Part shown: in pieces, positions 9,708-19,840 of the stretch | How positions within the stretch are numbered: the stretch's first letter is position 1 | Layout: each line of letters starts with the position of its first letter | Assembly: GCA_028223755.1 (NCBI GenBank) | Contig: JAOIUY010000004.1 | Coordinates: forward strand, 1 to 64,000 | Source of the DNA: Pseudomonadales bacterium | GTDB lineage: Bacteria; Pseudomonadota; Gammaproteobacteria; Pseudomonadales; UBA7434 | DNA length: 64,000 nt | Direction: 5' to 3' | Notes under the pieces: model-generated | The model's input: the letters and a program-made list of their open reading frames with translations, nothing else | Databases searched by the model: none | What the model was told of the DNA's origin: nothing | Made by a program: the position numbers and the translations under genes

Positions 9708-12335
9708 GTGTTAGAAGCTTATCGCCAACATGAAGCCGAGCGTGCCACCCAAGGTATCCCAGCAAAACCATTAACTGCCGAGCAAGTTGCAGGCTTAATT
9801 GAATTACTTAAAAATCCTCCTGCCGGTGAGCAAGCTGTACTGTTAGATTTACTTGCTAATCGTGTTCCACCTGGCGTGGATGAAGCCGCTTATGTTAAGG
9901 CGGGTTTTTTATCGGCTATTGCAAAGGGTGTTGAAAGCAATGCATTAATCTCGGCAGAGCAAGCTGTTGAGTTGCTTGGCAATATGCTCGGTGGCTACAA
10001 CATTGAGACTTTAGTTGATCTGTTAGATGACAACCAATTAGCGCCGTTAGCTGCCGAACAATTAAAACATACACTATTAATGTTTGATGCTTTTTATGAT
10101 GTCGCAGAAAAAGCCAAAAACGGTAATGCCTTTGCGCAGACGGTTTTAGAATCTTGGGCTGATGGCGAGTGGTTTACTTCGCGTGATTCAGTACCTGAAT
10201 CAACAAAATTAGTTGTCTTTAAAGTGACAGGCGAAACCAATACTGACGATTTATCGCCTGCACCTGATGCGTGGAGTCGTCCAGATATTCCTCTGCATGC
10301 TCTCGCTATGTTTAAAATGGCACGAGAAGGTATTGAGCCAGATAAGCAGGGCGAGCTTGGTCCAATGAAGAAAATTGAAGAATTAAAAACCAAAGGTTTA
10401 CCGATTGCTTTTGTCGGTGATGTTGTTGGTACTGGTTCATCAAGAAAATCAGCCACTAACTCTGTGCTTTGGTACTTCGGCGATGATATGCCAGGTGTAC
10501 CGAACAAGCGCAGTGGTGGTGTTTGTATTGGCGGTAAAGTAGCACCTATCTTTTTTAATACCATGGAAGATTCTGGCGCATTAGTTTTTGAAGCGCCGGT
10601 AGAAAAATTAGCCATGGGTGACGTGATTGAAGTGCGTCCCTACGACGGAAAGATTCTTAGCGAGTCGGGCGAAGTGCTCAGCGAATACGAATTTAAATCC
10701 GATGTGTTGTTAGATGAAGTGCAAGCGGGTGGACGTATTAACTTAATCATTGGTCGTGGCTTAACAGCACGAGCTAGAGAAGAGCTAGGTTTATCATCGA
10801 GTACATTATTCCGTGTGCCCGAGCAGCCAGAAAAGTCGGATAAAGGCTTTACTTTGGCACAAAAAATGGTTGGTCGCGCATGCGGCTTACCCGAAGGGGA
10901 AGGCGTGCGACCAGGCGCTTACTGCGAACCAAAAATGACGACTGTCGGCTCACAAGATACAACGGGGCCAATGACGCGCGATGAGTTACAAGACCTTGCT
11001 TGTTTAGGTTTCTCATCTGATTTAGTCATGCAGTCTTTCTGTCATACAGCGGCGTATCCTAAACCGGTTGATATTGAAACTCAGCATACGCTACCTGATT
11101 TTATTATGACCCGTGGTGGCGTTTCGTTGAAACCTAAAGATGGCATTATCCATAGCTGGTTAAACCGTATGTTATTGCCAGATACTGTAGGTACCGGTGG
11201 TGATTCACATACACGTTTTCCTATGGGTATTTCTTTCCCTGCTGGTTCTGGTCTAGTTGCCTTTGCTGCGGCCACCGGTGTTATGCCGTTAGATATGCCT
11301 GAATCTATCTTGGTTCGCTTTACTGGCAAAATGCAGCCTGGTGTGACCTTGCGTGATTTAGTGCATGCGATTCCGCTTTACGGTATTAAGCAGGGTTTAT
11401 TAACCGTCGAGAAAAAAGGTAAAAAGAATGCTTTCTCGGGTCGTATTTTAGAAATTGAAGGTTTAAACGATTTAACTGTTGAGCAAGCGTTTGAATTATC
11501 AGATGCCTCCGCTGAGCGATCTGCAGCTGGTTGTACTATTAAATTATCCGAAGACACTATTGCTGAGTATTTGCGTTCAAATATTACCTTGTTGCGTTGG
11601 ATGATTAGCGATAACTATGGTGATAAGCGAACGTTAGAGCGTCGAGCTCAAAAGATGGAAGAGTGGTTAGCGAATCCAAGCTTGTTACAAGCCGATGCAG
11701 ATGCTGAATACGCAGAAGTTGTTGAGATCAACATGGATGAAATTGTTGAGCCGATTATTTGTGCGCCTAACGATCCTGATGATGCGCGAACTTTATCGGA
11801 TGTTGCTGGTGACAGTGTTGACGAGGTTTTTATCGGTTCATGTATGACGAATATCGGCCACTTTAGAGCGGCTGGTGAAATGCTTAAGCAGTTTGAAGGC
11901 AATCTTTCTACTCGCATGTGGGTTGTACCACCCACGCGAATGGATGAGACTCAGCTGATTGAAGAGGGCTACTACAGCATCTTCGGCAAAGTGGGTGCGC
12001 GAACAGAGATACCGGGTTGTTCACTGTGTATGGGTAACCAAGCGCGCGTTGAAGATGGCGCTACGGTTTTATCGACCTCTACGCGTAACTTTCCTAACCG
12101 TTTAGGTAATGGGGCGAATGTTTATTTGACCTCTGCTGAATTAGCGTCGGTGGGTGCTATTTTAGGTAAGTTGCCAACGCGTGATGAATATATGGCTTAC
12201 GCGAATAAGATCGATTCGATGTCGGATGATATTTTCCGTTATTTGAATTTTGATCAAATGAAGCGTTTTCAAGAAGGTGCGGAAGAAGGTAAGCGTATTG
12301 CGGCGATTGAGATTCAGGAAGTCGGTTCGCTTTAA
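9708..12335 (+). CDS. acnB: Bifunctional aconitate hydratase 2 / 2-methylisocitrate dehydratase
   Basis: The TCA-cycle [4Fe-4S] enzyme interconverting citrate and isocitrate; AcnB also acts on 2-methylisocitrate. The order is typical: N-terminal HEAT-like domain, swivel domain (around 160-380) and catalytic domains. The cluster cysteines are C712 (GSCMTNIGHF) and C771/C774 (GCSLCMGNQA). It starts with GTG, and a TAGGAG site lies just upstream (9696-9701). At 875 residues it is close to the E. coli length. In some bacteria apo-AcnB also binds mRNA. Confidence 0.97.
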   Translation: MLEAYRQHEAERATQGIPAKPLTAEQVAGLIELLKNPPAGEQAVLLDLLANRVPPGVDEAAYVKAGFLSAIAKGVESNALISAEQAVELLGNMLGGYNIETLVDLLDDNQLAPLAAEQLKHTLLMFDAFYDVAEKAKNGNAFAQTVLESWADGEWFTSRDSVPESTKLVVFKVTGETNTDDLSPAPDAWSRPDIPLHALAMFKMAREGIEPDKQGELGPMKKIEELKTKGLPIAFVGDVVGTGSSRKSATNSVLWYFGDDMPGVPNKRSGGVCIGGKVAPIFFNTMEDSGALVFEAPVEKLAMGDVIEVRPYDGKILSESGEVLSEYEFKSDVLLDEVQAGGRINLIIGRGLTARAREELGLSSSTLFRVPEQPEKSDKGFTLAQKMVGRACGLPEGEGVRPGAYCEPKMTTVGSQDTTGPMTRDELQDLACLGFSSDLVMQSFCHTAAYPKPVDIETQHTLPDFIMTRGGVSLKPKDGIIHSWLNRMLLPDTVGTGGDSHTRFPMGISFPAGSGLVAFAAATGVMPLDMPESILVRFTGKMQPGVTLRDLVHAIPLYGIKQGLLTVEKKGKKNAFSGRILEIEGLNDLTVEQAFELSDASAERSAAGCTIKLSEDTIAEYLRSNITLLRWMISDNYGDKRTLERRAQKMEEWLANPSLLQADADAEYAEVVEINMDEIVEPIICAPNDPDDARTLSDVAGDSVDEVFIGSCMTNIGHFRAAGEMLKQFEGNLSTRMWVVPPTRMDETQLIEEGYYSIFGKVGARTEIPGCSLCMGNQARVEDGATVLSTSTRNFPNRLGNGANVYLTSAELASVGAILGKLPTRDEYMAYANKIDSMSDDIFRYLNFDQMKRFQEGAEEGKRIAAIEIQEVGSL

Positions 12336-12366
12336 TCATTTACACACTTGCATTAAGACTTAAGAG

Positions 12367-12393
12367 AAAAGGCTGCATTTGCAGCCTTTTTTT
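12367..12393 (+). terminator. Rho-independent terminator after acnB
   Basis: Stem AAAAGGCTGC (12367-12376), loop ATTT, stem GCAGCCTTTT (12381-12390), with T's running to 12393. It is GC-rich at the stem top and sits 31 bp after the acnB stop. Confidence 0.9.
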
Positions 12394-12499
12394 GTTTAAG
12401 CTAAAAGTCAAAATAGACGAACCCAATCCTCCTCTGAATGGTCTACAATAGCCTTTATTCAATTAATACCTGTAGCCAAACAATACTGATGCCTAATTT

Positions 12500-15301
12500 A
12501 TGAAACTAATATTGCCGGAAAAATCTATGATATTAACGTGCTTAAACATTAGCTGTCGTTTTTTTATTCAACCCGCTATCGCTATGGTATTCGCTGCTCT
12601 AGCTAACCTGGCCAACGCTCAATACGCTGATGCTATCGACATACCTTTTGAGCACTATGAATTAGAAAACGGTTTGACGCTTTTAGTCCATGAAGATCGC
12701 AAAGCGCCTATTGTCACCGTCAATATCTGGTATCACGTTGGTTCTAAAGATGAGCGCCCAGGAATTACTGGTTTTGCCCATTTATTCGAACACCTTATGT
12801 TTAATGGTTCAGAAAACTACAACGACGAATGGTTTCTGCCGCTTCAGCAAGCTGGCGGCACAGACCTTAACGGCACGACTTGGTTTGACCGAACTAATTA
12901 TTTTCAAAACGTCCCAACGCCAGCACTTGATATGGTGTTGTGGATGGAGTCTGATCGTATGGGGCATTTTATTAATGCCGTTACCCAAGAGCGCTTAGAT
13001 GAGCAGCGCGATGTTGTTAAAAACGAAAAACGCCAAGGCGATAACCGTCCCTATGGTAAGGCGCAGTACCTTCAACTTGCGGCTATGTTTCCAGAAGGAC
13101 ACCCTTATTCATGGAGCACGATTGGCTCTATGGCAGATTTAGATGCGGCGTCACTTGATGATGTTAAGCAGTGGTTCGCTGATTATTACGGCGCAGCCAA
13201 TGCTACGTTAGTTATCGCTGGTGACGTCAGCGCTGAAGAAGCGTTAGCTAAAGTAAAACATTATTTTGGTGATATCGAAGCAGGGCCTTCACAATCAAAG
13301 CGTGAGCGCTGGATTGCTAAACATAGCGAAAGTCGTCGCGATGTTATGTATGACAAAGTGCCGCAGTCACGTTTAACGCGTGCTTGGAATACACCTCCTT
13401 TTGGTGACGAAGATAATGTTGCCTTAGAAGTGGTAGCCGCCATTATGGCTCAAGGTAAAAGCTCGCGTTTGTTTAAGCGTTTAGTTTACCAAGAGAAATT
13501 AGCAACCTCAGTAAATGCTGCACAGCAGGGTTTTGAGATAGCCGGCATGTTTGAAATCGAAGTCTATTTAAAACCTGATGTCGAGATGGCTGTGGTTGAA
13601 TCGATAATCGATGAGGAGCTTAGCCGCTTTTTGAAAAAAGGCCCAAGCAAAGCCGAGCTACAGCGGGTTAAAGCCACTTTGTTTGCTGCGCAAATTCGCT
13701 CGCTTGAAAAAATAGGCGGGTTTAGCGGTAAGGCGCAACGATTAGCGCGTTACCAAACTTATCTTGGTGACGCTTCAAAGTTTAAAGTCGATCTGCAGCG
13801 TTTAGAAGATCTAACTCGACATGATCTAAAAGCAGCGGCGGTTAAATGGCTGTCTAGCGGTGACTACAATTTAGAGATACACCCAGAGAAACAATACACC
13901 GTAGCAAGTTCGGGTGCTGATCGCTCTGCACTGCCAAGCGCTGGCGATGTGCCGAAGTTGTCATTGGCGTCGCCCACAGAATTCTTTTTATCTAACGGAT
14001 TGCGTGTGTTGTTATCCGAGCGTGGTGCAGTGCCGGTCACGGAAATGGCTATACAATTTAATAGTGGCTATGCCGCTGATCAAAAAGATAAGTTGGGTCT
14101 TGCTTCAATGACAGCCGCAATGCTTGATGAAGGGACTAAAGCATTAACCGCATTAGAGATTGCCGAGCAGACTGAATTATTAGGCGCTAATATCGGGGCG
14201 AGTGCGTCATTAGATTCCTCAACGGTTTCGCTATCAGCACTCAATGCTAACCTTGATGCATCGCTAGCACTCTTTGCTGATATATTACTTGAGCCGGCTT
14301 TTCCTGAATTGCAGTTGGCTAGAGTGAAAAGCAATTGGCAGGATCGTATTGCCCAAGAGGAGAGCACGCCATCATCTATCGCGCTTAGACGTTTGCCGCC
14401 AATTCTCTACGGTAGTGACCACCCCTATGGGATTCCATTTACCGGTTCCGGTTACCAAACTACGGTAGCGACAATTGATCGCGCCGACTTACAAAGGTTT
14501 CATAAGCAGCATTTTACCGTTCATAACGCCACACTCATGATTGTGGGTGCCGTGACTCAAGCAGAAATAAAGCCATTGTTAGAAAAGCATTTAGGTGGCT
14601 GGAAGGCGACTTCAACCGCGGCAAGCGAAGATCAAAACAGAGCGGCTCTTTCCATACCTACTTCGACAGTGGCTAATAATAAATCGGTTATTTATTTAAT
14701 TGATAAGCCTGGTTCGCCTCAATCACTCATTTTAGGTGGGCAATTATTACCACCTACCGGTTGGGGTGATACTTATATTCTGGATATGGCGAGCGATATA
14801 TTGGGCGGTTCTTTTACTTCGCGTATTAATATGAATTTACGCGAGGATAAAGGCTGGGCCTATGGTGCTAGAACGATTACTTTTGATGCGCTAGGTGCTA
14901 GACCGCTTTTGTATTACGCGCCGGTTCAAAGTGATAAGACCGCTGAGTCGCTGTTAGAGTTATTGCGTGAGGCTAATGAATACGACGGTGTTAACCCGCC
15001 CACTGATAAAGAGTTGTCGAGATTCAAAGATTCTTTTGTTCGTAGCTTGCCCGGTAAGTTCGAAACTAACGCTGCTGTTTTAGGTGCGCTGTCTGAAATG
15101 GTTAAGTTTAATCGTCCGCTCGATTATCTATCATTGAATCAGCAGCAGATATCGTCGTTGACGGTTGACGACTTACTGCCGGTGATTAGTGAGCAGATTC
15201 ATCCAGAGCAAACCATTTGGTTGGTAGTCGGCGATTTGAAGTCAATAGAGGCTGCCGTTAGAGCAGCGAATATCGCTCCAGTCGTTGTGCTTAGTGAGTG
15301 A
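12500..15301 (+). CDS. Secreted M16 family zinc metalloprotease (two-repeat)
   Basis: A pitrilysin/insulinase-family protein made of two M16 repeats in 933 residues. The first repeat is active-type: H94-x-x-E97-H98 (HLFEH) with the third zinc ligand at E176 in VVKNEKRQG. The second repeat, from about 490, lacks the HxxEH motif, as is normal for the inactive half. The N-terminus has a hydrophobic segment ending ANA-QY near residue 40, so export to the periplasm is likely. The ATG at 12527 would give a tidier signal peptide and has a GGAA site upstream. The substrate cannot be predicted; these enzymes usually degrade peptides. Confidence 0.88.
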   Translation: MKLILPEKSMILTCLNISCRFFIQPAIAMVFAALANLANAQYADAIDIPFEHYELENGLTLLVHEDRKAPIVTVNIWYHVGSKDERPGITGFAHLFEHLMFNGSENYNDEWFLPLQQAGGTDLNGTTWFDRTNYFQNVPTPALDMVLWMESDRMGHFINAVTQERLDEQRDVVKNEKRQGDNRPYGKAQYLQLAAMFPEGHPYSWSTIGSMADLDAASLDDVKQWFADYYGAANATLVIAGDVSAEEALAKVKHYFGDIEAGPSQSKRERWIAKHSESRRDVMYDKVPQSRLTRAWNTPPFGDEDNVALEVVAAIMAQGKSSRLFKRLVYQEKLATSVNAAQQGFEIAGMFEIEVYLKPDVEMAVVESIIDEELSRFLKKGPSKAELQRVKATLFAAQIRSLEKIGGFSGKAQRLARYQTYLGDASKFKVDLQRLEDLTRHDLKAAAVKWLSSGDYNLEIHPEKQYTVASSGADRSALPSAGDVPKLSLASPTEFFLSNGLRVLLSERGAVPVTEMAIQFNSGYAADQKDKLGLASMTAAMLDEGTKALTALEIAEQTELLGANIGASASLDSSTVSLSALNANLDASLALFADILLEPAFPELQLARVKSNWQDRIAQEESTPSSIALRRLPPILYGSDHPYGIPFTGSGYQTTVATIDRADLQRFHKQHFTVHNATLMIVGAVTQAEIKPLLEKHLGGWKATSTAASEDQNRAALSIPTSTVANNKSVIYLIDKPGSPQSLILGGQLLPPTGWGDTYILDMASDILGGSFTSRINMNLREDKGWAYGARTITFDALGARPLLYYAPVQSDKTAESLLELLREANEYDGVNPPTDKELSRFKDSFVRSLPGKFETNAAVLGALSEMVKFNRPLDYLSLNQQQISSLTVDDLLPVISEQIHPEQTIWLVVGDLKSIEAAVRAANIAPVVVLSE

Positions 15302-15592
15302 TTTGACGGTTTGTTGATCGATATTAACAAAGCATTTTAAGTGATTGATATAATTAGATAAACTTCATTTATTTTGCTTTGGTTCATCATTATAATAAAT
15401 GCCTTTTTTACAGCTTATTAATGTTGCTCATTGTGGTGAGTAATTCAGATAAACTGGCGTCCTTTTCCTATATTCAGGAACATAAATTAGTAAATTGTCG
15501 AATAACACTCGATACACAATAGAGCTAGGCATTCACTGTGCTGAATTTATTGCTTGTATTAGTCATTGAATAAAATTTTAGGAGTAACAGAT

Positions 15593-17362
15593 ATGCCAGC
15601 TTATAAAGCGCCACGGAAAGACATTGATTTTGTGATGAATGAGCTTTTCGATTTTGAAGCGCACTATGAGAAGTTATCGAATGGCGATGCCGTGAGTCGA
15701 GATATTCGTGATGCGATTTTAAATGAAGCGGTTAAGTTTTGTGAGCAAGTTCTAGCGCCACTGCATCAAAGCGGTGATGAAGAAGGTTGCCACTGGAGCC
15801 CTGAAGGGGTGACAACGCCTGCTGGGTTTGTTGATGCTTATAAAGAGTATGTCGACGGCGGCTGGGCAAGTATCACTATGCCTGAAGAGTTTGATGGCCA
15901 GAATTTACCACACTCACTTAACCTCGCCGTAGGTGAATTAATGGGGCAGGCTAACCATGCTTGGGCAATGATTACTGCCTTGAGCTCTGGTGCGAGACAA
16001 ACGCTGATTGCTCATGGTTCTAAAGAGCAGCAAGAAACCTATTTATCTAAACTTGTATCGGGTGAATGGACCGGCACTATGTGTCTAACAGAGCCACAAT
16101 GCGGAAGTGATTTAAGCTTTTTAAAAACTCGTGCCGAAAACAATAACGATGGCTCATATTCTATTACCGGAACAAAAATCTTTATCTCGGGTGGTGATCA
16201 TGACTACACCGATAATATTGTTCATATTGTATTAGCGCGTGTTCCTGGTGCTCCTGAAGGCACAAAAGGTATTTCATTGTTTGTCGTACCAAAACGTTTA
16301 CCGCAAGCGGATGGGTCGCTGGTTGATAACGCGGTTAGTTGTGGCTCTTTAGAAAATAAGATGGGTATTCATGCTAACCCAACCTGTGTTATGAATTTTG
16401 ACGGCTCAAAAGCCTTTTTAATTGGCGAAGAAAATCGCGGATTAAATTGCATGTTTACTTTTATGAATTCAGCGCGTCTCGACACTTCACTTCAAGGGCT
16501 TACTCACTCAGAGCTGGCGCTTCAAGGGGCTATGTCTTATGCGCTTGATCGTGAAGCGGGGCGCTCGTTAAGCGGTATTAAAGCGCCAGAGAGACCTGCA
16601 GACCCATTGATGGTTCACCCCGATGTGCGTCGCATGATTCTAACGATTAAATCGTTTTCTGAAGGATCGCGTGCCTTTATTTATTATTTAGCGCAGTTGT
16701 CGGATCTTGAAAAAGAAGGCGATAAGCTAGCTGGTAAGTTAATGGGTTTATTGACGCCGATCAGTAAAGGCTTTTTAACCGAGTGCGGTATTGAGGCGGC
16801 TAACTTAGGCATGCAGGTTTATGGTGGTCATGGTTATATTCGTGAGTGGGGTATGGAGCAAAATGTTCGTGATGCGCGTATCGCGACCTTGTACGAGGGA
16901 ACGACGGGTATCCAATCAATGGATTTATTAGGCCGTAAGGTTTTGCTTGATGGCGCTCAAACATTGAATGCGTTTATTGACATTATCCAAACCAGCTTGC
17001 CGGAAATTGATGCGGAGTTTCAAACTGTGTTGCAGTCTCAATTAACTGATTGGCAGACATTAACTCAGGAGATTATGGCTAAGGCTGGTGCTAATATCGA
17101 TGAGTTAGGCGCCAGTGCCTTTGATTATTTAATGTATTCCGGTTACATCATTACGGCTTGGATGTGGGGAAGAATGGCTTCGGTTGCATTGGTGAATGGT
17201 AAATCGAACGACAGTGCTTTTTATCGTCTTAAAGTAGAAACTGCACGTTTTTACTTTCAGAAAATACTACCTCGCGCGCACATGCATAAGATGCAAATAG
17301 AAAGTGGTTCATCATCTGTAATGGGTACAAGTATGGATGATTTTCGTGAGTCAATTGCTTAA
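15593..17362 (+). CDS. Acyl-CoA dehydrogenase, ~600-residue DmdC/FadE5-like type
   Basis: An FAD-dependent alpha,beta-dehydrogenase of acyl-CoA thioesters. The ATG at 15593, 8 nt after AGGAG (15580-15584), gives the familiar N-terminus MPAYKAPRKDIDFVMNELFDF and 589 residues; a TTG at 15566 is unlikely. Characteristic segments are TMCLTEPQCGSDL (flavin site), KIFISGG, and LYEGTTGIQSMDLLGRK near residue 430-445. This long subfamily includes DmdC (methylmercaptopropionyl-CoA dehydrogenase) and other short- or aryl-acyl-CoA enzymes, so the substrate is undecided. It is the first gene of a same-strand cluster through 23273. Confidence 0.88.
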   Translation: MPAYKAPRKDIDFVMNELFDFEAHYEKLSNGDAVSRDIRDAILNEAVKFCEQVLAPLHQSGDEEGCHWSPEGVTTPAGFVDAYKEYVDGGWASITMPEEFDGQNLPHSLNLAVGELMGQANHAWAMITALSSGARQTLIAHGSKEQQETYLSKLVSGEWTGTMCLTEPQCGSDLSFLKTRAENNNDGSYSITGTKIFISGGDHDYTDNIVHIVLARVPGAPEGTKGISLFVVPKRLPQADGSLVDNAVSCGSLENKMGIHANPTCVMNFDGSKAFLIGEENRGLNCMFTFMNSARLDTSLQGLTHSELALQGAMSYALDREAGRSLSGIKAPERPADPLMVHPDVRRMILTIKSFSEGSRAFIYYLAQLSDLEKEGDKLAGKLMGLLTPISKGFLTECGIEAANLGMQVYGGHGYIREWGMEQNVRDARIATLYEGTTGIQSMDLLGRKVLLDGAQTLNAFIDIIQTSLPEIDAEFQTVLQSQLTDWQTLTQEIMAKAGANIDELGASAFDYLMYSGYIITAWMWGRMASVALVNGKSNDSAFYRLKVETARFYFQKILPRAHMHKMQIESGSSSVMGTSMDDFRESIA

Positions 17363-17421
17363 TAGAATAATCAGGGCGAACCGCTAGGGCAAATAATTAG
17401 GGAAAATAATTAGGATAAACA

Positions 17422-19245
17422 ATGGCAGCACCTATATTAGATCAACGCGATTTAGATTTTTTATTATACGAAGTTTTTGATGCTGAATCATTAACTAAGA
17501 GAGATCGTTATACCGAGCACAATCGTGAGACCTTTGATGCGGCAATGACTATTGCTCGACAAGTTGCAGAAAAGTATTTTTTACCGATTCGTTCTAAGGC
17601 GGATACTAACCAGCCGATGTTTGAGAACGGTGTGGTGACGATGATTCCAGAAATCAAAGTCGGCCTTGATGCAGTGATTGACTCCGGCTTAGCTTCGGCA
17701 AGAGCCGATTTCGATATAGGCGGTATGCAGCTACCAGAAATTGTTGCCAGTTGCAGTGATGCTTGGTTATCAGCAGCGGCAAGTACAACATTGGCTTATG
17801 CGTCATTAACCACAGCTAATGCTAACTTAATTGATGCTTACGGTACCGAGGCGCAGAAGAGTAAATGGGTTAGACCCATGCGAGAGGGGCGCTTTGCTGG
17901 CACTATGGCAATGAGCGAGCCAAATGCGGGTTCCGGTTTAGCTGATCTGACTTCAAGTGCTCAAATAAATGATGATGGCTCCTATCGAGTAGTGGGCAAC
18001 AAAATTTGGATCTCTGGCGGCGATCATGAGCTGAATGAAAATATTGTTCATTTAGTTTTAGCGCGAGTGAAGGGTGCACCGCAAGGCATTAAAGGCATTT
18101 CATTGTTTATTGTGCCCAAGTTTTTAGTTAACGATGATGGCTCGCTGGGTGAGCGTAATGATGTCGCACTGGCGGGTTTGTTTCATAAGATGGGTGGCCG
18201 AGGCCAAACGTCTACTGCGTTAAATTTTGGCGAAAATGAGGGCGCTATTGGTTATTTAGTTGGCGAGGAAAATAAAGGCCTGATGTATATGTTTCATATG
18301 ATGAATGAAGCACGTATTTTGGTTGGTTTTTCTGGTGCAATTAATGCGCTGGCGGGTTACCGATACGCTTTGGATTACGCTAAAGAGCGTCTGCAGGGAC
18401 GTTTACCGTCTTGTAAAGACCCTCTAACACCACCGATTAATATTATTGAACACGCTGATGTTAAACGTATGTTGCTCGCGCAAAAGTCCTATGCTGAAGG
18501 TGGCTTTGCACTTTGTATGCTTGGTTCGCAATTGGCTGATGATATTAAGACCGCTGAATCACAAGAGCGACGCGACTATGCCAGTTTATTACTGGATACA
18601 CTGATACCGATTATCAAGACCTGGCCCTCTGAGTATGGTTGTAAGGCTAACTCAATGGCGATACAAGTTTTAGGTGGCGCGGGATATGTTAATGAGCATC
18701 CGGTAGAAATGTTCTTTCGCGATAATCGTTTAAACCCTATTCATGAAGGAACTACGGGGATTCAATCAATTGATTTGCTTGGTCGCAAAACACAAATAAA
18801 AAACGGTGCTGGCTTAAAAGCGGTGTTAGCCGAAATGCGCGAAACGATAGGTTACGCAAGTCAGAGTGAGCGTCTTAGTGGTTTTGCTGAGCAGTTAGAG
18901 CAGGCTTGTGTATTACTGACCTCGACGACGCAATTGTTGTCGGCGGCAATGGCAGAAAAAAATATTGATTTAGCTTTATCAAATTCGGTTAAGTATCTCG
19001 AGGTGTTTGGTAATGTCGTGATTGCTTGGACTTGGTTGAAGCTAGGGCTGGTGGCTGAAGCGGGGCTTGCTAGGGTAGCGGAAGAAGCTGATCAAGGCTC
19101 GAGTTCAGATAGAGATTTTTATCAGGGTAAGTTACAAGCTTTGCAGTATTTTTATCGATTCGAATTACCAGAAATATACCCTTGGGCCGCGTTACTTAGT
19201 GATTTAGATGACACTTGTTATACGATGCAAAAGGAGTGGTTTTAA
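17422..19245 (+). CDS. Acyl-CoA dehydrogenase, second ~600-residue paralogue
   Basis: 607 residues, similar in layout to the preceding gene: TMAMSEPNAGSGLADL, KIWISGGDHE and HEGTTGIQSIDLLGRKT. It starts 59 bp after its neighbour, so the two are probably co-transcribed. The two share motifs but differ through most of their length, so they are old paralogues rather than a recent duplication, and probably act on different acyl chains. The substrate cannot be told from sequence. The catalytic glutamate normally lies shortly before or within the HEGTTGIQ region in this subfamily. Confidence 0.87.
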   Translation: MAAPILDQRDLDFLLYEVFDAESLTKRDRYTEHNRETFDAAMTIARQVAEKYFLPIRSKADTNQPMFENGVVTMIPEIKVGLDAVIDSGLASARADFDIGGMQLPEIVASCSDAWLSAAASTTLAYASLTTANANLIDAYGTEAQKSKWVRPMREGRFAGTMAMSEPNAGSGLADLTSSAQINDDGSYRVVGNKIWISGGDHELNENIVHLVLARVKGAPQGIKGISLFIVPKFLVNDDGSLGERNDVALAGLFHKMGGRGQTSTALNFGENEGAIGYLVGEENKGLMYMFHMMNEARILVGFSGAINALAGYRYALDYAKERLQGRLPSCKDPLTPPINIIEHADVKRMLLAQKSYAEGGFALCMLGSQLADDIKTAESQERRDYASLLLDTLIPIIKTWPSEYGCKANSMAIQVLGGAGYVNEHPVEMFFRDNRLNPIHEGTTGIQSIDLLGRKTQIKNGAGLKAVLAEMRETIGYASQSERLSGFAEQLEQACVLLTSTTQLLSAAMAEKNIDLALSNSVKYLEVFGNVVIAWTWLKLGLVAEAGLARVAEEADQGSSSDRDFYQGKLQALQYFYRFELPEIYPWAALLSDLDDTCYTMQKEWF

Positions 19246-19295
19246 GTGGGTAGCGATTGATTCAAGCTGTCATGGCATAAGCCCTAAAATGGTAA

Positions 19296-19787
19296 GTGTT
19301 ATTTTATATTATTTGGAATAAAGCATTGACGACAATAATTAAACCCAGTCAGATTGATCAGCACCTTGGTCATGAGCCTGACCCAACAAAATGGCATACG
19401 GTCACGCAAGATCAAATTAATCAATTTGCAGATTGCACTTTGGATCATCAATATATTCATGTCGACCCCTTAAAGGCGAAGGATTCGTTCTTCGGAACCA
19501 CCATAGCGCATGGTTTTTTAAGTGTCTCGTTGTTGTCACACTTCGCTGAAGAATTTAGTTTGGTTATCGATGGCTGTTATATGGGTATCAACTATGGCTT
19601 TGATAAATTGCGATTTATTTCACCGGTAAAGGTGGATAGTCGAATCCGCGCGCGAGCTAAGTACCTTGATATAACCACAAAGAAGCCGGGGCAATTTGAT
19701 TTTAAAGTAGAGGTGACCATAGAGATTGAGCATTCAAAACGGCCAGCACTAGTTTGTGAATGGCTTTGTCGACAAATGGTCAAATAA
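19296..19787 (+). CDS. MaoC-like (R)-specific enoyl-CoA hydratase
   Basis: A single hotdog-fold domain of 163 residues. The hydratase-2 motif is clear: D50-HQYI-H55-VDP, followed by FFGTTIAHGFL, where the AHG segment lines the thioester tunnel. It is predicted to hydrate trans-2-enoyl-CoAs to (R)-3-hydroxyacyl-CoAs. The start is uncertain: GTG at 19296 has no good ribosome site, and a TTG at 19326 (in frame, just after GGAATAA) is also possible. Its place between acyl-CoA dehydrogenases fits the step after dehydrogenation. Confidence 0.82.
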   Translation: MLFYIIWNKALTTIIKPSQIDQHLGHEPDPTKWHTVTQDQINQFADCTLDHQYIHVDPLKAKDSFFGTTIAHGFLSVSLLSHFAEEFSLVIDGCYMGINYGFDKLRFISPVKVDSRIRARAKYLDITTKKPGQFDFKVEVTIEIEHSKRPALVCEWLCRQMVK

Positions 19788-19840
19788 TTTGACTAACCAA
19801 TTGTTGACTATAAAAAAATGATGGTGAGTTGAGGTGGTTT

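Noticed and set aside
10094-10615. 173-codon minus-strand frame
   Set aside because: Entirely within acnB, which is clearly the coding strand.
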